64,000 nt of DNA, taken from NCBI GenBank assembly GCA_031418455.1, contig JANOXJ010000221.1, forward strand, positions 1 to 64,000, in the 5' to 3' direction. Source of the stretch: JANNVZ01 sp031418455 (lineage in GTDB: Bacteria > Bacteroidota > Bacteroidia > Flavobacteriales_D > Sanyastnellaceae). Position numbers and translations under genes: made by a program. Below, piece by piece: positions 1 through 6,900 of the stretch (positions within the stretch are counted from its first letter, which is position 1; each line of letters starts with the position of its first letter). Below the pieces are notes generated by a model. The model did not search any database and had not been told where the DNA came from. It saw only the letters and a list, made by a program, of their open reading frames with translations.

Positions 1-683
1 GTGAGCACGCCTACCTTGTTGGTGCTAGACCCATCTACAGCATAGCAGCCCACAGTAAAGCGGTTGTTGCAGCTATAGTCCATTTCCAAAAAACAAGGAG
101 AGCCCACCTGAAAAGTGAATGTACTGTTGTCTACAAAATGAAAATAACTCTGTGTGGGACTAAGTGTTATTTTACCGCCACCGTTGCCTTCTTTTACTTC
201 TGCATCTTCTACGGTTACATCAAACGAGCCTTGGTTGTTGGAGCCTGGCACAAAGGTGAACAGACTTTCAAAATTGCGCGAGGCATCTATGTTCAATCCG
301 TCTACATAAGTATATTTTGGTTGGATGGTTGTGGTAGCTAGTTTCTGAACATCTATTACGGTATCGAAAGGGGCATAAAAGGGATAGCGAATGCGCGAGC
401 TAGCCATTCCATTGTTTTTAATACCGCCATAGCTGGTTATGCGTGTGGTGCCTTCGGCCAGCACAGGTGTAGAGGTACCTGGCGAGTATATGCCCACTGC
501 ATTGTCGTTTACAAATAACCAGTTTTCAGTAATGTTGGCACTGGACGTGCCTTGCGAACCTGTGGTGGTAAGGGTAGGAGTAGTAAGCACCACATAGCCG
601 GGCAATTCCTCGTCAGGGTTGATAAGGTTACAACTAGGCAGCAGCAGTAGTATTAAGGCGGTAGAGTAGAGTAGCAGTCGCAT
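1..683 (-). CDS. Putative outer-membrane/surface lipoprotein, 3' end cut by window start
   Basis: An open frame runs from an ATG at 683 to the left edge of the window without a stop, so the C-terminus is missing. The visible N-terminus is a lipoprotein signal: MRLL, a hydrophobic stretch and a lipobox ending LLPSC, with the acceptor cysteine near residue 18. The remaining roughly 210 residues are rich in Thr, Ser, Asn and aromatic residues and look like extracellular beta structure. I do not recognise a named family. The acidic residues just after the cysteine (NLINPDEE) come close to the Bacteroidota lipoprotein surface-export signal, so exposure outside the cell is possible but inferred. 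The gene points the same way as the dehydrogenase at 850-1851 and is separated from it by about 165 bases. Confidence 0.75.
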   Translation of the reverse strand, partial: MRLLLYSTALILLLLPSCNLINPDEELPGYVVLTTPTLTTTGSQGTSSANITENWLFVNDNAVGIYSPGTSTPVLAEGTTRITSYGGIKNNGMASSRIRYPFYAPFDTVIDVQKLATTTIQPKYTYVDGLNIDASRNFESLFTFVPGSNNQGSFDVTVEDAEVKEGNGGGKITLSPTQSYFHFVDNSTFTFQVGSPCFLEMDYSCNNRFTVGCYAVDGSSTNKVGVL

Positions 684-849
684 TAAAAAAATAAGGTAGG
701 AACACAATAAGGTTCAGCAAACGGGGCGCGAAAATAGAGCCTTGGCTCCTTTTAGCAAGTGATAGAAACGCAGCGCGGCTTCTTTATTGTGTAGTACGAA
801 TATTTTTTGGAATTTGCAATAGAGCCACTAATGCTTAGTTGGCTTGTTA

Positions 850-1851
850 TCAGTCTTCTTGAAGCAAAGTGTGCTGCTTCATTTTTTCTAAAATTTGCAG
901 GGCCACATCCAATGCGCGAGTGCCATCTTCCAGAGTTACTATAGGCGGGGTATTGTTGTGTATGCTTTCCGCTAACGATGCCAGCTCATCTTTTATAGCA
1001 TTGCTTGGTTCTATGGTCGGTTTTTCAAAAAGTATTTCTTTCACTCCCTTGCCATTGCCCAAGTCTATAGTCATGCTAAACGGATCAGGCTCGCCCACTA
1101 CCTCGCGCATGCGCACTATTTCCGATTCTTTGGTAAGAAAATCAACTGCTATATAAGCGTCTTTCTGAAAAAAGCGCGACTTGCGCATGGCCTTGAGCGA
1201 AATTCTACTGGCCGTAAGGTTTACCACGCAGCCATTGTCTAGCTCTATGCGTGCATTGGCTATGTCTGGCGTGTCGCTAAGCACTGCTACACCGCTGGCA
1301 CTTATTCTGCGGGCGTTGGCGCGTGTTACTGCCAGCACTATATCTATGTCGTGTATCATTAGGTCCAGCACCACACTTACATCGGTGCCGCGCGGGTTAA
1401 ACTGCGCCAGGCGATGGGTTTCAATAAATTTTGGCTGGTCAAAATATTTTTCCGCTGCGCGAAATGCCGGATTGAAACGCTCCACATGTCCTACCTGCAC
1501 TTTCACTTCGGCTTCTTTGGCAAGTTTTATTAATTGCTGTGCTTCTTCTAAAGTAGTTGTAACAGGTTTCTCTATAAATACATGCTTTAGTTGTTTTATG
1601 GCTGCCTTAGCACAATCAAAATGATAAGTGGTGGGAGTAACTATGTCCAGCACATCTACCTCATCTATTAGCGCCTCCATACTTGGAAAAAACTCTGCGC
1701 CTAGCTGGTCGCTGGCTTCTTTGGCATGCTGCAAATTGGTATCGAAAAAACCAACAAAATCATACACATCAGCAAGTTCTTTTATGCACTTCATATGTAT
1801 CTTACCCAGGTGCCCTGCACCCAATACTCCTATTTTAAGTTTTGCCGACAT
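850..1851 (-). CDS. Gfo/Idh/MocA family NAD(P)-dependent oxidoreductase
   Basis: This 333-residue protein has the two-domain layout of the Gfo/Idh/MocA family. An N-terminal Rossmann fold carries the dinucleotide-binding motif GVLGAGHLG at residues 8-16, the family motif EKP follows the fifth strand (HVFIEKPVTTT, near residues 90-100), and a C-terminal alpha/beta domain supplies the substrate site. Such enzymes oxidise or reduce sugar or inositol hydroxyls in the cytoplasm. The motif GHVERFNPA also occurs in members that act on UDP-GlcNAc derivatives for lipid A or polysaccharide synthesis, but the substrate cannot be fixed from sequence alone. The next gene, pcm, is transcribed divergently from 1981, leaving about 130 bases for both promoters. 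Confidence 0.9.
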   Translation of the reverse strand: MSAKLKIGVLGAGHLGKIHMKCIKELADVYDFVGFFDTNLQHAKEASDQLGAEFFPSMEALIDEVDVLDIVTPTTYHFDCAKAAIKQLKHVFIEKPVTTTLEEAQQLIKLAKEAEVKVQVGHVERFNPAFRAAEKYFDQPKFIETHRLAQFNPRGTDVSVVLDLMIHDIDIVLAVTRANARRISASGVAVLSDTPDIANARIELDNGCVVNLTASRISLKAMRKSRFFQKDAYIAVDFLTKESEIVRMREVVGEPDPFSMTIDLGNGKGVKEILFEKPTIEPSNAIKDELASLAESIHNNTPPIVTLEDGTRALDVALQILEKMKQHTLLQED

Positions 1852-1980
1852 GCGTTGTTTTCAAATATGGCCTTGTAGCCGGTAGCAAATGTTTACTTCA
1901 GAAGTATTTACAATGCAACGTTCATTTTTAATTATCAACACTCGCAGGCGCATGATGCTATGGCCTAGTTTTGAAGGCTT

Positions 1981-2634
1981 ATGCAAGTAGATTCATATAG
2001 GCACAAAGGCCTTCGCAAAAAACTGGTAGACGAGTTGGCCCGCATGGGCATAAGCAACCAACGTGTATTGGATGCTATAAATAAAGTGCCGCGCCATTAC
2101 TTTATGAGCAGTGCTTTTTTAGAGTTTGCTTATGAAAATAAGGCTTTCCAAATAGGTGCCGGACAAACTATATCGCACCCATTTACGGTAGCCACACAAT
2201 CGCAACTGCTGCAAGTGGAGCCAGGCATGAAGGTGCTTGAAATAGGCACTGGTAGCGGTTTTCAAACTGCCGTGCTTTGCGAAATGGGTGCTAAAGTTTA
2301 TAGCATTGAAAGGCAAAAACTACTGCACGACAACTCCAAACAACTGCTTCATAAAATGGGCTACAAACCACATTTGGTATATGGCGATGGCTACAAAGGC
2401 CTACCCACTTTTGCTCCCTTCGACAGAGTTATTATTACCTGCGCAGTGCCTCGTGTGCCAGAGGATTTGCTTATTCAACTAAAACCAGGTGGCTTGCTTG
2501 TAATGCCCTTTGGCGAGGGCGATGTGCAGCAAATGATGGTGATAACGGAGGCAGAAGATGGCAGTTTTACATCTGCTCTGCATGGCAATTTTTCGTTTGT
2601 TCCCATGCTGGAAAAAAGAAACTCGGTGCATTAA
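1981..2634 (+). CDS. pcm: Protein-L-isoaspartate O-methyltransferase
   Basis: This cytoplasmic repair enzyme transfers a methyl group from S-adenosylmethionine to L-isoaspartyl residues in aged proteins. The 217 residues match the family length. The N-terminal motif DAINKVPRHYF is followed by GQTISHPF and by the SAM-binding motif LEIGTGSGFQTAVL near residues 86-99. A second motif, DGYKGLP, and the strand DRVIITCAVP complete the methyltransferase core. The ATG start is directly preceded by TAGTTTTG at 1966-1973, which fits the Bacteroidota -7 element but lies so close to the ATG that the transcript would have almost no leader. The next gene on the same strand starts 77 bases downstream. Confidence 0.95.
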   Translation: MQVDSYRHKGLRKKLVDELARMGISNQRVLDAINKVPRHYFMSSAFLEFAYENKAFQIGAGQTISHPFTVATQSQLLQVEPGMKVLEIGTGSGFQTAVLCEMGAKVYSIERQKLLHDNSKQLLHKMGYKPHLVYGDGYKGLPTFAPFDRVIITCAVPRVPEDLLIQLKPGGLLVMPFGEGDVQQMMVITEAEDGSFTSALHGNFSFVPMLEKRNSVH

Positions 2635-2711
2635 AAAGCTACTGCACTAAAACTGAAGTTGGCCTAAGATGTACTTTTGGCCCATTCTAAAATATTTAAT
2701 TTTTTTGTACC

Positions 2712-3479
2712 ATGGCACTTATAGAAGAGTTTGATAAATCGGGCAATTGGCTTTTTCGTTGGCGCAGTTTTCTGCCGCTGGTACTTTATGTAATGGCCGC
2801 CTTGGTTATAGTAGCCGATACGGACAATCATTTGCCACATTTTGACACGGCATGGGCGTGGATATGCATTGGCGTATCGCTCATGGGCCAACTCATAAGA
2901 GCTATTACCGTGGGCTACACGCCTAAAGGTACCAGCGGGCGCAATACCAAAGAGGGCCAGGTGGCTGAGGTGCTTAATACAAAAGGGATATACAGCACGG
3001 TACGTCACCCATTGTATTTGGGCAATTTTTTTATGTGGTTGGGCATTATTATATATGTGGGCAACTGGTGGTTTACAGTAGTATGCAGCCTTCTGTTTTG
3101 GCTCTACTACGAGCGCATCATGTTTGCCGAAGAGTTTTTTCTTCGCAAAAAATTTGGTCAGGTGTATTTGAATTGGGCAGAAAAAGTGCCTGCATTTTGG
3201 CCAAGCTTTTCGCATTACCAAAGTGCTGGTTGGCATTTCTCTTTTAAGAATGTGCTTAAGCGCGAGTACAATGGCTTTTTTGCCATATTCATTTCATTCG
3301 CCTTGCTCGATGTGCTTAAGAATTATGTGCACTATGGCATAGCCTCATGGCGCGATGCGCTAAGTCCGTTTTGGGTGTATGCCCTTATTGTAGCATTTGT
3401 AATTTTTATAGTGCTGCGCAGCATGAAAAAATACACCAAAATGCTGGACGAAAAAGGACGCGAGTTTGTGAAGGAATAA
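2712..3479 (+). CDS. ICMT-like integral membrane methyltransferase, possible lipid A 1-phosphate methyltransferase
   Basis: This 255-residue membrane protein has about five hydrophobic segments, near residues 20-38, 52-68, 108-135, 188-205 and 222-240. The core IYSTVRHPLYLGNF followed by YERIMFAEEFFLRKKFG and W is the signature of the isoprenylcysteine carboxyl methyltransferase / phospholipid methyltransferase (PEMT, NnrU-like) superfamily: RHP contacts the cofactor and the glutamates after the last core helix belong to the active site. In spirochaetes a relative (LmtA) methylates the 1-phosphate of lipid A, and Bacteroidota homologues are often given that name. The lipid substrate here is inferred, not shown. 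TACTTTTG at 2672-2679 fits a -7 promoter element, so the gene may have its own transcript. Confidence 0.8.
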   Translation: MALIEEFDKSGNWLFRWRSFLPLVLYVMAALVIVADTDNHLPHFDTAWAWICIGVSLMGQLIRAITVGYTPKGTSGRNTKEGQVAEVLNTKGIYSTVRHPLYLGNFFMWLGIIIYVGNWWFTVVCSLLFWLYYERIMFAEEFFLRKKFGQVYLNWAEKVPAFWPSFSHYQSAGWHFSFKNVLKREYNGFFAIFISFALLDVLKNYVHYGIASWRDALSPFWVYALIVAFVIFIVLRSMKKYTKMLDEKGREFVKE

Positions 3480-3592
3480 TCTGATTTTTTTTAGATATAT
3501 ATATAATATTAAATAAAAATCTTATTAGTCGGATTTTTGTCAGTTGTAGGTGCTTACATTTTTTTTTCAGTATTTTGTGAGATGAATTATAA

Positions 3593-3837
3593 GAGCCGTA
3601 GGCTCGAATTCATATAGTAATACAGGACTTTAGTCCGGTGGAAAACCATAAGTAACTCATATCAAAGTGCCGTAGGCACGACACATTTTCACTAGGTCAT
3701 ATGAGCCGAGCCTATGGCTCTCATTGCATTTATTTGGATTTTGATTACAACGGATTGAAATCCGTTGTTAAATAATGAATCGAGCCTACGGCTCTTGCAT
3801 TTACAGCTATGAGTTTTAGAATTAAGCAGGTTTGCTT
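3593..3837. repeat. Cluster of seven short covarying hairpins (REP-like)
   Basis: Seven small perfect inverted repeats lie within 245 bases. They are GAGCC-GTA-GGCTC at 3593-3605, GGACT-TT-AGTCC at 3625-3636, GTGCC-GTA-GGCAC at 3667-3679, GAGCC-TAT-GGCTC at 3708-3720, CAACGGATT-GA-AATCCGTTG at 3748-3767, GAGCC-TAC-GGCTC at 3782-3794 and AAGCA-GGTT-TGCTT at 3824-3837. The stems differ from one another, yet each is exactly self-complementary with a 2-4 base loop, so pairing and not primary sequence is conserved. The layout resembles REP/BIME arrays mobilised by RAYT (IS200-like) transposases, but no such transposase lies in this window. A role as a transposition substrate or as mRNA 3' structure is inferred. 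Confidence 0.7.
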
Positions 3838-3953
3838 TCTAAAGCCTATCAAGCAATAATCTTTCTTTGTAATTTCTAATTATTCAAGAAGTGAATGAAG
3901 GCTTTGTTTTATTATTAATTTAAGGAAGGCAAGCATGCGTGCAATCATAAACT

Positions 3954-3985
3954 AAAACGCCACTGATTTTTTTCAGTGGCGTTTT
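3954..3985. terminator. Bidirectional intrinsic terminator
   Basis: A 13-base stem AAAACGCCACTGA pairs with TCAGTGGCGTTTT around a T-rich loop, and a T-run follows the stem on either strand. It lies 25 bases beyond the stop codon of the metal-binding lipoprotein gene on the minus strand, whose transcript it most likely ends. Confidence 0.85.
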
Positions 3986-4010
3986 TATTTGAGAAAAAAT
4001 ATTATTTCGA

Positions 4011-4511
4011 TTATTCGATAATCTTAGAAACCGACTGCAGCAAATTCAGAAGCTGAAAAATTTTACCAAGTGGGTTAGCATTCAAGTCAGCATCGTTGGT
4101 GCTGCTACCTATGCTTCCTGTGCCTTGCAGGCCTTTGTACTGTATTACCTCTACTGATTTTACGTGGTAGTGCCCATCGGCAATAGCAGCTACACATTTT
4201 ATCATGTCTTGCTCACTTATTTCTGCTGGCGAGTATTCTACTGATACTATATTTTCTGAGCGGCCATCGGCAAAATCAAGCTCAGTGCCTTTCACACCTT
4301 TCAATGCTTGCAACTCCTGCTGTATTTTACCACCACAGCCACTGCTGCACGTCATACCATCTATGCTAAGGTTGGCCACAGTTTTTACTACTTCAGAGTT
4401 CATCTCTTTCTTTACCACAGGCACTTGGCTTGCACCGGCAGTGTCGCCATTGTTGTTGCATGAGGCTAACAGAAATAAACTTGCCACCGCAGAAATCAAG
4501 ACTTTTTTCAT
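4011..4511 (-). CDS. Heavy-metal-associated (HMA) domain lipoprotein
   Basis: I place the start at the ATG at 4511, not at the longer frame to 4613, because this gives a clean lipoprotein signal: MKKVLISAVASLFLLASC with the acceptor cysteine at residue 18. The mature part has an Asn/Thr-rich linker and then an HMA ferredoxin-like domain at about residues 45-120. Its metal motif is GMTCSSGC, with cysteines at 55 and 59. That is CxxxC instead of the usual CxxC of copper chaperones and P-type ATPases, a variant also seen in other Bacteroidota HMA proteins. Anchoring at a membrane outside the cytoplasm points to metal capture in the periplasm, or to a binding role that has lost metal transfer. 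A divergent promoter pair lies between this gene and the transporter at 4653. Confidence 0.85.
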   Translation of the reverse strand: MKKVLISAVASLFLLASCNNNGDTAGASQVPVVKKEMNSEVVKTVANLSIDGMTCSSGCGGKIQQELQALKGVKGTELDFADGRSENIVSVEYSPAEISEQDMIKCVAAIADGHYHVKSVEVIQYKGLQGTGSIGSSTNDADLNANPLGKIFQLLNLLQSVSKIIE

Positions 4512-4581
4512 AAGTAATAAAATTTTTGTTGTTATATGAATAACCAAAAATGCAATGAAATGTTTTTCAAATAAACGCAAG

Positions 4582-4613
4582 CAAATGTAGATGGGTGGTG
4601 AGCCAATAAACAA
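4582..4613 (-). promoter_or_regulatory. Putative promoter of the HMA lipoprotein gene
   Basis: On the minus strand TTG (4611-4613) is followed after 21 bases by TACATTTG (4582-4589). These match the Bacteroidota -33 TTG and -7 TAnnTTTG elements. A second element, TAAGTTTG, reads on the plus strand at 4616-4623 and may serve the divergent transporter gene, so the two promoters would sit back to back. Confidence 0.5.
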
Positions 4614-4652
4614 GTTAAGTTTGGCGAAAATTATTATTTCTATCCACCACTT

Positions 4653-5555
4653 TTGAATAAGCCAAAATTAATACACTATTTGCTCCTGCTCATATTGGCG
4701 CTTACCTGGGGAAGCTCCTTTATACTTATGCACCGCGGGCTGGTAGACGGGCAGGACAAACCTGTGTTTACACCTGCCCAGGTGGCTGCGCTTCGCCTTA
4801 GCATGGCGGGGTTGGTACTGCTACCCATTTCTATAGGAGCCATTAGAAAAGTGAAACGCGAAGACTGGAAGTGGATAGCCGTGGTAGGCATAGTGGGCAG
4901 TGGTATTCCTGCATTTTTGTTTACCAATGCGCAGAGCCATTTGCAAAGTGGAATTACGGGTATTCTCAACTCCCTCACTCCATTGTTTACGCTGGTGGTG
5001 GGCTTTTTTCTTTTTAATAAAAAATTTGTAGGTGCTCAGGTATTGGGCGTTGTATTAGGCTTTGTGGGCGCGGCTTTGCTTATAGCTACCAAGCATATGG
5101 ATGGTGAAAATGATTGGCCCTATGCACTGCTTGTGGTTTTGGCCACACTTAGTTATGGTATAAGTGTAAATATTATTCCGTCTAGACTTATTCATATGAA
5201 CTCGCTTCATATATCTGCCTTGTCGTTGCTTTTTACAAGCATTCCATGCGGCATATATGTGGCGTATTCTGGAGCGTTGCAGGTGCCCGCTCATAACCCT
5301 GCCGGATGGGCTTCGTTGGGCTACATAGCCATACTGGCTTGCATGGGCACCGCTGTGGCTACCATATTGTATTTCCGTTTGGCTAAAGACACAGGGGCGC
5401 TCTTTGCCTCCTCAGTAGCCTATCTTATGCCACTAGTAGCAGTGGGCTGGGGTGTGGCCGATGGTGAGCGAATTACGATGAAACACTTGGGCTGTGCGGC
5501 CATTATTTTGGCAGGTGTTTATTTGGTTAATTCCAGAAAAAAGCCAGCCGGATAG
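4653..5555 (+). CDS. DMT-superfamily EamA-type transporter
   Basis: This 300-residue protein has about ten transmembrane segments arranged as two EamA repeats, near residues 8-145 and 155-293. Typical motifs are LALTWGSSF at the first helix, AQVAALRLSMAGLVLLP in the second, and in the second half GTAVATILYFRLAKDTGALFAS. Members export amino acids, nucleotides or other metabolites across the inner membrane, but the substrate cannot be predicted. The start is a TTG at 4653. The next in-frame ATG, at about residue 26, would remove the first helix. No ribosome-binding site is apparent. A putative -7 element TAAGTTTG lies at 4616-4623. Confidence 0.9.
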   Translation: MNKPKLIHYLLLLILALTWGSSFILMHRGLVDGQDKPVFTPAQVAALRLSMAGLVLLPISIGAIRKVKREDWKWIAVVGIVGSGIPAFLFTNAQSHLQSGITGILNSLTPLFTLVVGFFLFNKKFVGAQVLGVVLGFVGAALLIATKHMDGENDWPYALLVVLATLSYGISVNIIPSRLIHMNSLHISALSLLFTSIPCGIYVAYSGALQVPAHNPAGWASLGYIAILACMGTAVATILYFRLAKDTGALFASSVAYLMPLVAVGWGVADGERITMKHLGCAAIILAGVYLVNSRKKPAG

Positions 5556-5639
5556 GGGTTAAGTATCTGTATTTCAGCCCTCAAATGGGGTGCTTCGACC
5601 ACTAAAAGCGGAAAATTGGAAAAAATATGGAGCTAGAGT

Positions 5640-5669
5640 TTGCATGCTCAGGTATCAGGGCTATATTTG
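5640..5669 (+). promoter_or_regulatory. Promoter of rplU-rpmA
   Basis: TTG at 5640-5642 is followed by a 19-base spacer and TATATTTG at 5662-5669. This is a close match to the Bacteroidota sigma consensus (-33 TTG / -7 TAnnTTTG). The predicted leader before the rplU ATG at 5715 is about 40 bases. Confidence 0.65.
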
Positions 5670-5714
5670 CGGCCCTCAAAATTTTTTGAGTTAATCAATT
5701 TAAATCCAAACAAC

Positions 5715-6377
5715 ATGTACGCTATTGTAGAAATAGCCGGGCATCAGTACAAAGTACAAAAAGATCAGCAGATCTATGTAAACCGTCTGCAAAGCGATGA
5801 AGGAGCAAAGGTTAGTTTTGACCGCGTGCTACTTATCGAAGACGGTGGAAAAGTATCTGTTGGCGCCCCAGCTATAGACGGTGCTCAGGTTACCGCAAAG
5901 GTTGAAAAACACCTAAAAGGAGACAAAGTAATTGTCTTCAAAAAGAAGAGAAGAAAAGGTTACCAGAAGAAAAATGGTTTCCGCGCTTATCTTACTGCTA
6001 TTAAAATAGAATCCATAGTTGGCTCTGGTGTTAAGAAAGCCGCTGCTGCTGAGCCTAAGGCTGCAGCAAAGGCTGAACCTAAAGCTGAACCAATGGCTGC
6101 TGCTGCTCCTGCTGCTAAAGCAAAGAAGGCTGACGATATTACCATAGTAGAAGGCATAGGTCCTAAAATTGCTGAGTTGTTCGCTAGCAAAGGCATAGTT
6201 AATTATAATGACTTAGCCAATGCATCAGTAGAATCGCTTCAAGCTATTTTGGAAGAGGCTGGTGGTGTTATCAAATCTAAAAACCCTGGTACTTGGCCTG
6301 CACAAGCTAAGCTAGCTGCCGAAGGTAAGTTTGACGAATTGAAAGCATGGCAAGCCGAGCTTAACAACGGTAAATAA
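5715..6377 (+). CDS. rplU: Ribosomal protein bL21 with C-terminal helix-hairpin-helix-like extension
   Basis: Residues 1-103 are a complete bL21, starting MYAIVEIAGHQYKVQKDQ and containing the conserved KKKRRKGYQKKNGFR stretch, which binds 23S rRNA in the large subunit. I start the gene at the ATG at 5715 because the longer frame would begin inside the promoter. After residue 103 comes an Ala/Lys/Glu-rich linker (about residues 110-140), then an 80-residue domain beginning DDITIVEGIGPKIAELF, a helix-hairpin-helix-like nucleic-acid-binding motif. The total of 220 residues is about twice the usual bL21 length. Fusions of this kind occur in other Bacteroidota; the function of the extra domain is not established. 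rpmA follows after 37 bases, the near-universal rplU-rpmA order. Confidence 0.95.
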   Translation: MYAIVEIAGHQYKVQKDQQIYVNRLQSDEGAKVSFDRVLLIEDGGKVSVGAPAIDGAQVTAKVEKHLKGDKVIVFKKKRRKGYQKKNGFRAYLTAIKIESIVGSGVKKAAAAEPKAAAKAEPKAEPMAAAAPAAKAKKADDITIVEGIGPKIAELFASKGIVNYNDLANASVESLQAILEEAGGVIKSKNPGTWPAQAKLAAEGKFDELKAWQAELNNGK

Positions 6378-6414
6378 GATAATAATACTTAGACCATAAA
6401 AAATTTAGAATAAA

Positions 6415-6669
6415 ATGGCACACAAAAAAGGTGAAGGTAAAGTAAAGAACGGCCGCGAATCGGAAAGTAAGCGCCTTGGCGTTAAACTTTATGGCGGTCA
6501 AGTTTGCATAGCCGGCAACATTATAGTTCGTCAGCGCGGCACGCGCCACAACCCTGGTTTAAACGTGGGTATGGGCAAAGACCACACGCTGTTTGCTCTA
6601 GTGGCTGGCAATGTTGTATTTAGAAAGAAAAAAGATAACAAGTCTTTCGTTTCAGTAATTCCATCATAA
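6415..6669 (+). CDS. rpmA: Ribosomal protein bL27
   Basis: This 84-residue protein matches bL27 throughout: MAHKKGEGKVKNGRESESKR, then LGVKLYGGQ and GNIIVRQRGTRHNPG. Its N-terminal tail reaches the peptidyl-transferase centre of the 50S subunit and helps to place tRNA. The tail begins directly with MAHKKG and has no cleavable extension of the Firmicutes type. The gene is the second of the rplU-rpmA operon and ends 25 bases before an intrinsic terminator. Confidence 0.97.
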   Translation: MAHKKGEGKVKNGRESESKRLGVKLYGGQVCIAGNIIVRQRGTRHNPGLNVGMGKDHTLFALVAGNVVFRKKKDNKSFVSVIPS

Positions 6670-6694
6670 GAATTATTGTTCAACAATATTTTTC

Positions 6695-6733
6695 AAAACC
6701 TCGTTCTGGCTTGTCCATAACGAGGTTTTTTTG
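6695..6733 (+). terminator. Intrinsic terminator of rplU-rpmA
   Basis: AAAACCTCGTT pairs with AACGAGGTTTT around a 13-base loop and is followed by seven T residues. It lies 25 bases after the rpmA stop codon. Confidence 0.85.
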
Positions 6734-6745
6734 TTGTAATAAATT

Positions 6746-6777
6746 GTTAGTGAAAAGCGCGCATAGCGCTTGCTAAC
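6746..6777. repeat. Imperfect inverted repeat upstream of Ig-like protein gene
   Basis: GTTAG and CTAAC enclose an inner AAGCGC / GCGCTT stem with a 5-base loop. Two further weak hairpins follow before the ATG at 6901. The 230-base interval between rpmA and that ATG is otherwise empty, so this may be leader structure of the next gene. A function is not shown. Confidence 0.4.
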
Positions 6778-6900
6778 TTGCTTCAAGAAAAGAAAGTAAA
6801 TGAATTGAGTTATTATGGTAGGTCTATCACCTACATCTTTGTACGGTTGGTTCGCGTAGTTATGCGAATCTACTTTTTTATATCCTATCTCATTATTATC

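Larger units (their letters stand above)
3480..4010. other. Gene-free stretch with short hairpin cluster and terminator
   Basis: I find no convincing coding frame in this 530-base stretch between two convergent genes. Its left part (3480-3590) is very A+T rich. The middle (3593-3837) holds seven short hairpins, annotated separately. The right end holds an intrinsic terminator at 3954-3985. Confidence 0.8.

Noticed and set aside
737..748. GAGCC-TT-GGCTC mini-hairpin before the dehydrogenase stop region
   Set aside because: Although it resembles the hairpins at 3593-3837, a single 5-base stem is too short to call a member of that set or a terminator.
2664..3236. Minus-strand frame of 190 codons opposite the ICMT-like gene
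   Set aside because: It lies opposite a well supported membrane-protein gene and has no recognisable motif, no signal peptide and no fitting neighbour.
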